From Allolobophora icterica (taxonomy: Eukaryota; Annelida; Clitellata; Crassiclitellata; Lumbricidae), in contig OY744615.1 of NCBI GenBank assembly GCA_963556255.1, positions 19,334,315 through 19,398,314 of the forward strand: a stretch of 64,000 nt of DNA, read 5' to 3'. Below are positions 8,969 to 18,834 of this stretch, in pieces. Both the position numbers and the translations under genes were made by a program. The number at the start of each line of letters is the position of its first letter. Position 1 is the first letter of the stretch. The notes below the pieces were generated by a model. That model did not search any database. It had not been told where the DNA came from and saw only the letters and a list, made by a program, of their open reading frames with translations.

Positions 8969-9823
8969 GCCTCAAACAACTGCTCTTATTCTCTTCGTAG
9001 AGTAGTATTTTTGTTTTAATAGTTCGTTTTATTATTAAGTGTGGTGTTTAGTCAAGCCAACCTCTCGTCACCGTGTACAGACTCAAGAAGCCGATTGTGT
9101 ACGCCTGTTGTTGACTAAAGTCCACGTGCAGCGCGTAGCCTAAGACCATCCCTTCTCTGGTATCGAGTTTAAGCAACTGATTTACCTTTTAATTTTCCAT
9201 CAAAGTTCAGGTTATAACGTTTTTATTTCCATGTAGGTTTCTTCTTGACGTCATCCTGAGAATTAATGTTAATTCCAAAATTCCGAGAACCTTGCAGTGA
9301 CCGTAAAACTTTCAATTTAAACTCGAAGTGACCGAGACTCAATGCAACCTAGACGGCAGCCATTCCCTAGCCATTCCCTGTTATATATCAGGATATAACA
9401 AATATTCCCAACAAATTCTGGACAGGTCAAAAATTCTGACAGGTCAGGCAGGGCATCGACCAGGGCAGAGGCTTTTTTACCAGGGCATTTGCCCTGGCTC
9501 GCCCTGGTGTAGCGCCGCCTCTGCACAACAAGGCAACAACTATATGCGTAGGCCTACAATTGAATACCCGAAATTGCAAAACACTACAAACGAGTATTAA
9601 AGTTCAAATAAAGTTTCACCAGGTGGCGCTATTGTGAAATACCATATATATATATAAGTCGATTGCAAATTGAATTTGGATTATAACAAGCCAAATCCCG
9701 TTAAAATATTCCAATCCGTTCTACAGATATCACAATGATGACATTGGGGTCCGGTCGGACATTGGGCATTCGTGTACAAAAAATTAGCTTGGGCACTCGA
9801 GGGTTTTGTCTGCCTCATCGTTT

Positions 9824-10200
9824 ACATTTTATAAGTATATAGGATATATATCATGTAAATTCATAATAAAACATCTTAATAGCCTATGTTAAAGCTTGTT
9901 TTTTTAATCTGTAAGTGTAAGCCTATAGGTTTATGTAAGCACGCCTGTATATGCGAAACCTACTGCCATGAGAGGGTCTTCGAGAAGTTAGCTGTTGGTA
10001 ACATCGAGTCCGAAATATGAGAATAGATCGCTATAGATGCTTGTCAGGCTTCGGGGGAAATGTTGCGTCGGCACGGAGGCGGTATACGCGTTAGTGCGTG
10101 ACCTCTAACTGCCTTTGGTGGAGAGCATGCGGTTCCCTCAGTTAAAGACTCCGTAGAGATATCCGGATATGATATGCTTTGTCAACATGAAATCGATACC
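9824..10200. other. Non-coding stretch, nothing recognised
   Basis: AT-rich sequence with the window's frequent AGCCTATA-type words. I see no repeat end, gene or RNA. Confidence 0.4.
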
Positions 10201-10208
10201 TCATCTTT

Positions 10209-10319
10209 TTCCTTCCTTCCTTCCTTCCTTCCTTCCTTCCTTCCTTCCTTCCTTCCTTCCTTCCTTCCTTCCTTCCTTCCTTCCTTCCTTCCTTCCTTCC
10301 TTCCTTCCTTCCTTCCTTC
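10209..10319. repeat. TTCC tetranucleotide microsatellite
   Basis: About 111 bp of nearly uninterrupted TTCC repeat. Minus-strand frames reading GRKE repeats are artefacts. Confidence 0.95.
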
Positions 10320-12190
10320 GAAGTAAGAAAGGAAATTGAGCCAGGTTCGTTTTGGTTGTGTGGAAGCACGTGAATTGCGTGAGTCAGTGAGTGATGAATG
10401 AGCGAGGAAAGGGATGAGTAGATGAGTGAGAAAAGGGGTGAGCGAGGAAAGGGGCGAGTAGGTGAGCGAGTAATCTAGAGAGGGAACGCGAATGATTGAA
10501 TGTTTGCATTGGATAAATGAGTTGTGATCGGCTGATCTGAAGATATACATATAGTTGGAGGTCTTTCTGACTTCAGTATATATGCTGCAGAAGAGAGGTA
10601 TAATTTTGGTCCAAAGAAAGGAAGAAAACACCCCCGATAGAAAAGGCAGAAGACCAGTTGTGCAGAAAATCTGACATCATAATATATAGACTAGGAATAA
10701 AGTAAATGTCCAAAATCTGTGTGAGGTCAGGGTTTACAAATAAAGTAATCGACTATAGGCGTATACTCATATAATTATAGCATCACGCACATTCGCTGCA
10801 AACATGTCCATAAACGTTTCATGGAACTATTGTGGGAATGTGGGTCCTATATATATGGATCACTATGGGAATATGGGCCCGAAATGAGCATGCTGGCAGG
10901 GTTAGTGGCACCCCGAAACTGGCATCACGAAGCTAACTGCGATAGTATCGAAACAGTTAGGTACACTGTATATATAGGCCCTATACGAATGTGTCAAAAA
11001 GCTAGTGATCCTGCATAAGGAACATGCACTTTTGTGCACGTGCACTTAGATAAAAAGAACACTGTGACACACCTACCTTTCTGTGAACTTGTTGAACTCG
11101 AAGATGGAAAAATCTACAGAGTGAAAGTCTTTTGTTTTGATATAGGCCTATCAGACAATTGCTAGTAAAAGACCTGTAGCCTAGCGGACAAATAGGCCCT
11201 ACTTCATAACAAATAGCCAAGCCACAACGTTCATCCGTGTCAGTCAAACTGCCATGCTGACACAGAGTCAAAATCAATATTGATGTACACGTTTTTCTAT
11301 ATCGACCGTTTGACCTAGACCATGATCATTTTTCAATGAATTGATCGGGTACGATACTTCATCACCGCCACCCGTTTGAATGGGTGCCACGCCATTTAAG
11401 GTCCTAGTGTACGAACAGTGCTATCCCAGTAGGTCTAATCCTCTCGACATATAGCTCTTCGGTAGACATTTTGACTTTGATGCTGCTTTCCAATTCCACA
11501 TTTCATCTATAATTTTCAGACTTAGTTTTGATCAGCTTGATCGCACTGTCCGCATTGACAATAACTTATAAGCTGACTTCTTTAGTTCGAACAACAGCCG
11601 CGTCGATACTTGGTTCTGGGTCGCCATCTGTCGACTGGTGTGAGCACTTTCAACTAGAAGCAATCGTGGCCGCTGACTGACTGACTGTACGTTGTCGATT
11701 AATTTATGGCTCGAAATTCTAGTCGGTCGTCCGGACGACGGCATTCACTTACGAACATCGTTCATATGAATGTCGCATTGTTTTCACACATGTGTCAGAT
11801 ATACGACATTCGGATTGGCTTTCCTGTTGATATGAATGGCAGTTTTAATTGCCCATTTTAAGGCCATCTAATTTTAGTAAAACGAGATGTGCAAGTGGGT
11901 GAATGAAAGGGGCAGCGGGGGTAGCCTACTCTGCGATTGATTTCCTGTCTTGATGGAAATTCGGGAGAGTCGCTCATTGTCAATGATACGAACTCTCAGT
12001 CCAATAAGCCACGTGGTGATATTTGCCAGTATCCAGGCCTTGACCTTCAAGATTTCGATTGCATGGTCTGTGGATTTACTCGATAACCTATATCAGCAGA
12101 CAGGGCTGTAGTGGTAAAATTAGAGGTGAGTAGGCCTACACGCTACCGATTAGTTTTCCGAAACAAATTAGAGTTGAGTACAAATATTTT
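10320..12190. other. Non-coding stretch, nothing recognised
   Basis: This holds a GAGTGAG/GAGCGAGG purine-rich patch at 10375-10490 (a degenerate, short-period repeat). Otherwise it has no gene, element end or tRNA-like sequence that I can support. A few open frames of 65-91 codons show no family motif. Confidence 0.4.
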
Positions 12191-12194
12191 GTGA

Positions 12195-12714
12195 GGTCTC
12201 TAGAGGCGAGTACACCCTGTATACCCGCGTCAAGTCCGCTTGTCCACTCTTGAGAGGGTTTTACGGTCTGCGGCTCGCCTTGTTGGTAGCGTTTCCTTCT
12301 ACATGTATCATACTCTACACTGGCTCCCTCTCCGACAGCGTATCCTGTATCGGCTCTGCTCTCTTGTCTGGCAAAGCGTCTTGGGCACAGCTCCTCGCTA
12401 CTTATGCTCCATCTTTACTCTCTCTTCCACTTCTATAGGTCGCTCAGCTCTTCGTTCCTCTACTCGGGGTGACTTTCTGGTTCCATTTGCCCGCACTGCT
12501 ACAATGCAGCGTCGAGCATTTTTTGTTGTTGGTCCAACAGTGTGGAATGACTTGCCTTCTTCCCTTCGCCTATCTCCTCGTACACACTCGTCTTCCTTCT
12601 ACACCCTGTTGAAGACTTTTCTCTATGATCAGGCCTGCTCGGGAGCACCTCTGAGTAGAACTCTTGAAGAGGCGCTATATAAATTTTATGATTGATTGAT
12701 TGATTGATTGATTG
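12195..12714 (+). pseudogene. 5'-truncated LINE, ORF2 C-terminus and tail (family L-A)
   Basis: The 151-codon frame at 12240-12695 reads like the tail of CR1/L2-type ORF2. LHWLPLRQRILYRLCSLVW is the usual HWLPVRQRI motif, followed by APRYLCS, RRAFFVVGPTVWNDLPSSLR and FYTLLKTFLYDQA. It ends in EEALYKFYD, with GCGCTATATAAATTTTATGA running into an ATTG repeat at 12691-12714. Endonuclease and polymerase domains are missing, as in typical 5' truncation. The remaining frame is open, suggesting a moderately young copy. Related tails lie at 13290-13420, 23285-23476, 41905-42120 and 60975-61070. Confidence 0.85.
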
Positions 12715-12775
12715 GTATACCCTCAACTTCAACCCTGACAGTAGACTATCTGCAATTTTCAACTTAGGCCAGTTG

Positions 12776-13126
12776 CAGGGTGGAAATTGTCGGGGGTTGG
12801 GGGTTCAAACCCCCCTAGTCTTTCTTTGGACCCCCAGTTAAGTCTTCATTGCACATCCCAGGGGGTCGTTTCCAACACCCTCATTTGTGCTAGTGTGATT
12901 TAGCATTATTTGACCATGAGTCTCTGACAAAGCAGAAATTTCCATGGTGTATCATGTATGCATTTTTGAATTTTCTCAATAAATGAATTGATTTATATTC
13001 GAGTCTGACTTGCAAAACTGCTAGCGTTGAAATCAACCACTTTAAAACTTCGTTGACATCAGTTTGTAAATTAGGGCCTACGAATAAAATTGTCCCCCCC
13101 CCCAGTCTTTTTTACAATTCCCACTC
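12776..13126. mobile_element. Probable hAT-like MITE, TSD (G/T)CCAGTTG
   Basis: The left end is CAGGGTGGAAATTGTCGGGG. The right end on the minus strand is GAGTGGGAATTGT followed by a G-run, an imperfect inverted pair. The flanks GCCAGTTG (12768-12775) and TCCAGTTG (13127-13134) agree at 7 of 8. No coding content. Confidence 0.5.
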
Positions 13127-13289
13127 TCCAGTTGAAAGCATCATCGAGCCTATGGTAGCGCTTATAAGAGACCAGGCAGTGAGGCCAGTGAGCCTGGATG
13201 GCGTGACTAAAGATCTCAATAAACAGTTCTCTATAGGCACTACTTTTTGTTTCAACACTGGAGTCCATATCTAGGCGTTGCCTCCCTCG

Positions 13290-13425
13290 AGACTCGAGTC
13301 CTTCCCTCGCCATTCTATCGGCTCCTCAAGACTGTTTCTCGCGTGGTCTGGGTTGGGAACGCCTCTGAGTAGAGACCTTGAAGGGCGCTATATAAATTTC
13401 GATTGATCGATTGATTATTTAATTT
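13290..13425 (+). pseudogene. Short 3' remnant of a family L-A LINE
   Basis: It contains a degraded FYRLLKT-like stretch, AACGCCTCTGAGTAGAGACC and GGGCGCTATATAAATTTCGA, then ATTGATCGATTGATT. This matches the end of the copy at 12195-12714. Confidence 0.7.
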
Positions 13426-13664
13426 ATTTATTTATTAGGGCCTAAAGTGTTAAATTTTCACATTCCAGTTATAACAGGCTTGAAGGCTATGAACTGACGG
13501 ACGCAATGTGTGGCCAGTGCTCGTTATTAGACAATGAATCGTATCGTACGTGTGTATTTCCTCGCCATTCATCCAGTCAGTATTCTTGTTGGCGTTTCTG
13601 AGGAGGGAGGGCGTAGAAGAATGTAACATATACTAGCACGAAAAGCAGAACATCTAAGAATGAA

Positions 13665-13890
13665 GCAGGATCGATACTCGTTACCCGGCCGTTATCCAGT
13701 AAGGTCGACTCAGCATTCCATTCCCTAGATGGCGACGGTAAATGAGAATGCGGTAGGACGTGATGGGCGCCTAGTAGGCTGCCATACTGTTATAAAATCG
13801 ATTCTTTGTAGTGCTTGTAATCATGTGTCTCTACAAGTTCATGTAATCTTAATGCGGTTTGTCAGTTTGAGTCAATAAACAGGAATATTA
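13665..13890 (+). mobile_element. SINE family B copy
   Basis: The body has TAAGGTCGACTCAGC, ATTCCATTCCCTAGATGGCG and ACGGTAAATGAGAATG. The tail is TTAATGCGGTTTGTCAGTTT followed by GAGTCAATAAA. The tRNA-like head is missing or unrecognisable. The tail matches the minus-strand copies at 22480, 46205 and 53690. Confidence 0.65.
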
Positions 13891-13994
13891 TATATGATGT
13901 TAATATAATAATGTTTAGCCGCGACGTATATGTTACGTGATCTGCAACATGTCACATCTTGTATCATTCGTCATCATTATTCACCACAGACCGT

Positions 13995-14368
13995 CAGGCC
14001 CGGTTCAAGACATTTGGCGGCCCTAGGCAAACCGGCGGCCCTAAGCAAACCGTCCGAAAATTGTTAGATTTTCGTCAGGGTAATTTCATCCATCTTTTTT
14101 GGAATTTCATCTTAGGCCTACAAAAAAGTTGATGACTTTTTTTAGGAATTGGTCTTACAAATGAATGGCATGACCTTTTTTTTAGGAATTCACGGTTACA
14201 CCTGCGCGATTTATCACACCAACACTATAAACCATCACTATAATAGGCCTACTTCCATCTAGCAAAAATAATAATTAAATAATTTTAGAAAAATGGAAAA
14301 TTGGCGGCCCCTAAAAATCGGCGGCCCTAGGCGGCTACCTAGTTTGCCTAACGGACGAACCGGGCTTG
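13995..14368. mobile_element. hAT-like MITE, 374 bp, TSD CAGACCGT
   Basis: The left end is CAGGCCCGGTTCAAGAC. The right end on the minus strand is CAAGCCCGGTTCGTCCG. Exact 8-bp duplications CAGACCGT lie at 13987-13994 and 14369-14376. Subterminal GGCGGCCCTA motifs occur at both ends. No ORF of note. Confidence 0.85.
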
Positions 14369-14494
14369 CAGACCGTACACAATCTATGGCTAAAATTTCT
14401 TACCTTGTAGCACCGTTTATCTCATCAGTGTACTCACTATCGGTAATTGCATGCTTTGAATCTTCAGGGCTTCCTCGAATAATTTTAATAATTT

Positions 14495-14885
14495 GAATGA
14501 CGTAACCATGAGCTTTTACTTTCTAAATTTAAACGTAGGCCCCTACTTAATAACAGTAGACTTTTTCATAGCTGCAGTGACGTAACAAAGGCCTTTATTC
14601 TCTGAATGTAAACTTATAATAACAATACACTTTTTTCATAATTGAAGTGTCGCAACAAAGACCTTTGTTCTCTAGCCTAAATCTAAAAATTGCTAAATAT
14701 TATGTGTTTCATAATTGAAGTGACGTAACAATGGGCCTTTGGTTTAAACTTAAACAATAGACGTATTTCATAACTAAAGTGACGTTAAAAGGGCCTTTAT
14801 TCTTAAAATTTAAAGTTACTAGGCCCCTACGTGACAAAAAAGTTTCATAATTGAAATGACGTAACAATGTCAATGGGCCTTTATT
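14495..14885. repeat. Degenerate minisatellite carrying TGACGTAAC
   Basis: Five to six units of about 65-85 bp repeat CATAATTGAAGTGACGTAAC, then AATGGGCCTTTATTC, TCTAAATTTAAAC and AATAATAACA. TGACGTAA resembles a CREB/ATF-type site, but its presence in a repeat is not evidence of regulation. Confidence 0.75.
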
Positions 14886-15016
14886 CCAGAGGCGAACTTT
14901 GGTCTAAAAAGTGAGGGGTACCAAATTTCGCATGGTTTCAGCTTCGCGACTGTTAAATAATTATAACGGCATCGTTTGTATTACAAACATATAATACTAA
15001 TATTATCATAGACTTA

Positions 15017-15105
<89 letters not shown>

Positions 15106-15126
15106 CATAATAATAATAATAATAAT

Positions 15127-15217
<91 letters not shown>

Positions 15218-15229
15218 GGGTATAATAAT

Positions 15230-15269
<40 letters not shown>

Positions 15270-15354
15270 GCCATTCCAGAACAATGCCCCCCTAATTTTT
15301 GAACTCCCGAGGGATCATATGTACCTCGGGAAAAAAAAAAAAAAAAAAAAAAAA

Positions 15355-15423
<69 letters not shown>
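15017..15423. repeat. ATG, ATA and AAT trinucleotide microsatellites
   Basis: Runs of ATG (15017-15104), ATA/AAT (15105-15280), a poly(A) run near 15332-15355 and AAT (15356-15423) fill this stretch. The long frames of Met, Ile, Asn, Tyr or His runs over it are artefacts. Confidence 0.95.
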
Positions 15424-15425
<2 letters not shown>

Positions 15426-15429
15426 TAAT

Positions 15430-15616
15430 AGTAATAACAATAAGAGTGATGATGGTGGCGAGTACACTGATGATAGTGCTCGGTATTGTTTTGAATCTTC
15501 AGGGCTTCCTCGAATAATGGGGAAAAAATGGGTATGAAAATTGGGAGGTACGGTACCTTCCAGTCCAAAAAGTGGGGGGTACGGGTACCCCTCGTACCCC
15601 GTAATTTACGCCTATG
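15430..15616. repeat. Dispersed repeat, second copy of the 785-1015 block
   Basis: It carries GATGATGGTGGCGAGTACAC, GGTACGGTACC, CCAAAAAGTGGGG and the right edge TTACGCCTATG. It also shares TTTGAATCTTCAGGGCTTCC with 14456-14481. Confidence 0.6.
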
Positions 15617-16765
15617 GACATGGGGCGATCCCGGGGGGGGGACGAGGGGGACAATACCCACCTTTGACAGTGGGGGACCACAGAGTTGTCCCCCCACATT
15701 TTGAGGAAACACCAAAAAAGGTTTAAAAAATTTTTCGCCTCTTTTATGACCAGATCAGTTCAAAAGTGTCCCGTGCCCCCCTACCTCTCAAACAAGATCG
15801 CCGCCAGTGCATATGGATGTAGTGGAGGGCTGGAGGCGCTCATGAGCCTCAAAAGGCTGAGGCAAAGGGAGGCTATTCCAGGCCAGTTTGCCAACATGCC
15901 CATAAACATTTTACAGGATTCATATGGGCCATACATGGTCCCATGTGACCCCCATAAAAAATACACATACCGGTAGAAATATAGCCTAAAGGTGACCGGC
16001 ATTTGGACTTTGAACGCTTGTTCGTTTTGATTCCGATGGTTCTAAGGATGCAATGGCAAATCATTCCTAATTTACTCTGGTGTTTCAGCGACAGTTGCGC
16101 CACCGTGCGAGTGTTGATACAACTATCCACCGTCAACAGTGAATGCTGTAAGGTTCGTAAGATTTCGTATAATGCTTTTTGCTGCGATGGTCAGTTGTTA
16201 ACTACTAGAGTTAACAATCCCAGTAGTTAAACTACTTTCTAAGTAGTTAAAATGTTACGTTTCTTCAGAGTCAAATAAAGCCAAGTCGCTAGAAGCCTAG
16301 AACAGGTTAGGCATACGTGCTCACAGACGTCAAGTGCTGCGAGTTCAGGACAGTAAAATAATTTGGTAGACAAGTAAGATAAGGTTATGCTGAGTTGAAC
16401 CAAATTCGACGCAAACTGAAAACTTCGATGCTAGGCCGTATGCTATGTTATTATCTCTGGAATTTGAAAATATGGTTTTCTGGATATTAATCTGAATGCT
16501 CCGTGATTTTGATGTGCCATCGGTTGATACCTTGTGCCGTATTCACCGGCTCGATAGAAGTTGCTGATTACTGATAGTAAAAAGTAAAAAGTAATGAAAA
16601 TTAACTATCAGGCGATCAGCGGATTGTGGGATTAAAATCGATTATGAAGAGGTGTTATAATAATTGGCTCTCAGGCTGCCTTTTGAAACCCCAACATCTA
16701 CATTTATAAATTGTAGATGGAACATTTTTCAATTAGTTAATCAGTGAGGTACCAGTACCATTCAT
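15617..16765. other. Non-coding stretch, nothing firm
   Basis: It has a G-rich patch at 15630-15700 and otherwise AT-rich sequence. The open frames here have no recognisable motif. Confidence 0.4.
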
Positions 16766-16955
16766 GCCTGGCTGCACCAGCGCCCCTAGCTAACTCAGCT
16801 GTAATGAGTACACTGACTGTACCTGGTCTGTGGGGAGATCAGAGGCGAGGGAGAGCACTGGCCAACTGCTCTTGTATGCTAAGGCTAAGAAAATGAAGTC
16901 GTCAACTCTTTATACCCATGGCTGCCTCTCAGGCTAGCTTAAGGGACTGATGTTG
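16766..16955 (+). mobile_element. SINE family A, 5' truncated
   Basis: It shares CTAACTCAGCTGTAATGAGT, CACTGACTGTACC, GCTAAGAAAATGAAGTCG, CCCATGGCTGCCTC and GGCTAGCTTAAGGGACTG with copies at 43203-43465, 53085-53345 and 54370-54672. The tRNA-like head is missing. Confidence 0.75.
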
Positions 16956-17907
16956 TTTGTCTAAATTGGATTTATTTGTTTATTTATGTATTAAGGACAT
17001 TTATATCTATAGCCAATATGTTGCTAAATGTCACTATGAATGAAATGTTACATCAGTTAGCAAAACAATGTACATACAGGAAGTTCGAAGAGTCACCAGT
17101 GGAGGTCCCACACACACACATGGAACCAGCCAACGGATTACTACAACAGTAGTGTCTAATTCTTCGTTTTCTCCCATATTCACCTGATTTATTGGGCAAA
17201 TTTATCTGGCCTGTGTTGTGCCACTGGTGACGTATGGTAGCCAGCTGTGGGTCTTATGTGGGTCTTGTGTGCGTCTTATATGCGTCTTATGTGGGTCTAT
17301 ATGGAAGTATTTCTTGGCCAGGTTTATTTCACTATGCCTGGTATCTGCATATAAAATTCCATCCATATATCCTTAGCATTGGTCATTCGAATCCCTTTTC
17401 ATATTCGGTTGAACAGCAGTGGACCGTGAATCACTTTTTGCACTTGCATGAAGATGAACAGACCCTGATTGCAGGGTCTGGCATGTAGTTTCCTCGGCTG
17501 TCCTGATGGTCCTGACAATGATTGATGGCTGGGGGAGGGGGGGGGGGCTGGCCATCATTCCCAGGAGATCGTTCTTTGGTCTGATGAGTGCCAGACCTGA
17601 TCAAAGGGTTTTGGTTAAGTTCATTTTCCGTGATTGCTCATATTATTCTCGTATGAGCGATGGTCTCTGCTCATTTTGGCAACAATTCTTTTCATGTTTT
17701 GCATGCCACCATTTTTAGTGGGCGTCAGTAATAGCCAGGCCTCTCACTGAATGTACATTACATATTTTTTGAATATTATGTGTTTGCTTTCTCAAGAAGC
17801 ACAATTGGTTGAGACAATTTTATAACCCCGACCCTGTAAACTAAAAAAGTTTCAAGCATTAGCAATGTAAACATTTAATTTTATCGAAATTTGCAGTAGG
17901 TTTTTTG
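16956..17907. other. Non-coding stretch, nothing recognised
   Basis: A short degenerate repeat of TGTGGGTCTTATATGCGTCT occurs at 17245-17300. No gene or element end that I can support. Confidence 0.4.
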
Positions 17908-18060
17908 CAAGGCACCCATCTGTCCTACTGCTCATTTTACTGTCACCATCTAGGAATGGAAGGCTGAGTCTACCTTGTGGGGCTAGCAGCTAGGCCTATT
18001 GAACCCACGTCTTTCTGATCTTCATGCCAGCATGTTACCATTCAACCATCCCCCGATGAA
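17908..18060 (-). mobile_element. SINE family B copy, minus strand
   Basis: On the minus strand it shows the B-head (GATGGTTGAATGGTAACATG, AAAGACGTGGGTTCAATAGG) and the body (GACTCAGCCTTCCATTCC, TAGATGGTGACAGTAAAATG). It aligns with 2178-2340. Confidence 0.75.
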
Positions 18061-18405
18061 CAAAAACATATGAACATATGAACAGAAAGAACATCTTTAT
18101 GAATTACAATATGTGAGCAGTGGCCGGTAGACTTTGATCTACATGTACTGCAAAAAGGTGCTAGATGAATGTCCATTTGCATCGCATCCGTTCTGTGACA
18201 GGTTCAACTGTTTATCTGCAGAAGCACGCTTCTCATAGCTAATTTGATTTCATACTCATTAATTTGGTTAATTTTCTGTTTCCTTCCCAACAAGCGATTT
18301 TAACTGATTACTCATCATAGGCTGTGGTACGGACAGACAGGCAAGGCACTGGGTCGTGGTAGATGGATCTGCAGTCCGTTGGTCTCTCTCGAGGCGATTA
18401 TCCCG

Positions 18406-18639
18406 CTAGGGGGTCGGATTTAAACGGAAGATGATGTCATTTGGTTGCCCGTGCAGAGGATATGCAGCCAACGAGGCGTTTTTGGCTGATACAAGACAGG
18501 GTGAGATGTCGTCCAGTTCAGCTACTCCATCTTTTGTCAATTGGATTTGTTTGGCCATCAAATCGAATTCGCCTGACAATGGTCTTCTGGTATGACCGTT
18601 TCCACTGACGGGACAGAGAAGTCTTTGTTCGCTGTTCAT
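18406..18639 (-). other. Unrecognised 77-codon open frame
   Basis: The frame begins MNSEQRLLCPVSGNGHT and continues with a mixed, protein-like composition (GEFDLMAKQIQLTKDGVAEL). It ends shortly after IIFRLNP. It lacks simple-sequence bias and lies in a slightly CpG-richer patch. I recognise no family, and splice signals on either side are not convincing. It could be a lone exon, a decayed element or chance. Confidence 0.2.
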
Positions 18640-18834
18640 TGCTGGGCTTAGTGGTTGTATTGCTGCGGCTAATTTCCGTTGTGTCTCGGTTCAAATCTTC
18701 ACCAGTATGTCATGTTGACTTAGAGGTTATCCAATTGTTTCGTTGGTGTCAGTTTGGATTTGCTTAAGCTGAATGGTTTATTTAGCTTCAGGACTTTCGC
18801 CTTTGAGGCTCGACTGTGACCAGGTCATACGTAT

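Larger units (their letters stand above)
3171..9050 (-). mobile_element. Full-length-looking non-LTR retrotransposon (LINE), minus strand
   Basis: In its own direction the element has a 5' region (right edge uncertain, about 9000-9300), ORF1 (8968-8210), a long spacer (8209-6833), ORF2 (6832-3596), a 3' UTR (3595-3198) and a short tandem 3' tail of TTGAA repeats (3197-3171). An APE-type endonuclease plus reverse transcriptase without a visible RNase H, together with a microsatellite tail instead of poly(A), points to the CR1/Jockey group. Both frames are open, so the copy appears young. It sits inside the hAT-like element. Confidence 0.85.
2902..9523. mobile_element. hAT-like element, TSD CACAACAA, split by a LINE
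   Basis: The left end is CAGAGGCGGCGCCAGAC. The right end on the minus strand is CAGAGGCGGCGCTACACC, and both continue with CCAGGGC motifs. Exact 8-bp duplications CACAACAA lie at 2894-2901 and 9524-9531. The element's own sequence seems limited to roughly 2902-3170 and part of 9050-9523. The middle is a minus-strand LINE, and no hAT transposase is visible, so this was a short nonautonomous element before the LINE landed in it. Confidence 0.85.
2351..9807. mobile_element. piggyBac-like nonautonomous element, outer shell of a nest
   Basis: The left end is TTAA followed by CCCTCGAATGCCCAAG. The right end, read on the minus strand from 9803, is CCCTCGAGTGCCCAAG, matching 15 of 16. Both ends then share TCCGACCGGACCCC and AGAACGG. 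TTAA plus CCCT termini is typical of piggyBac. The right flank is TTTT rather than TTAA, so the target duplication is imperfect or decayed. No transposase is present. The shell has been interrupted by a hAT-like element at 2902-9523. Confidence 0.5.

Noticed and set aside
8475..9005. Plus-strand frames of 66-80 codons
   Set aside because: They are antisense shadows of LINE ORF1.
10142..10631. Frames with GRKE repeats
   Set aside because: Shadow of the TTCC microsatellite.
14887..15616. A DNA element between CAGAGGCGAACTTTGG (14887) and TTACGCCTATG (15616)
   Set aside because: The ends are only loosely inverted and the flanks (CTTTATTC and GACATGGG) do not match, so boundaries are not supported.
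15014..15715. Long open frames of Met, Ile, Asn, Tyr and His runs
   Set aside because: They are translations of ATG/ATA/AAT microsatellites in several frames on both strands.
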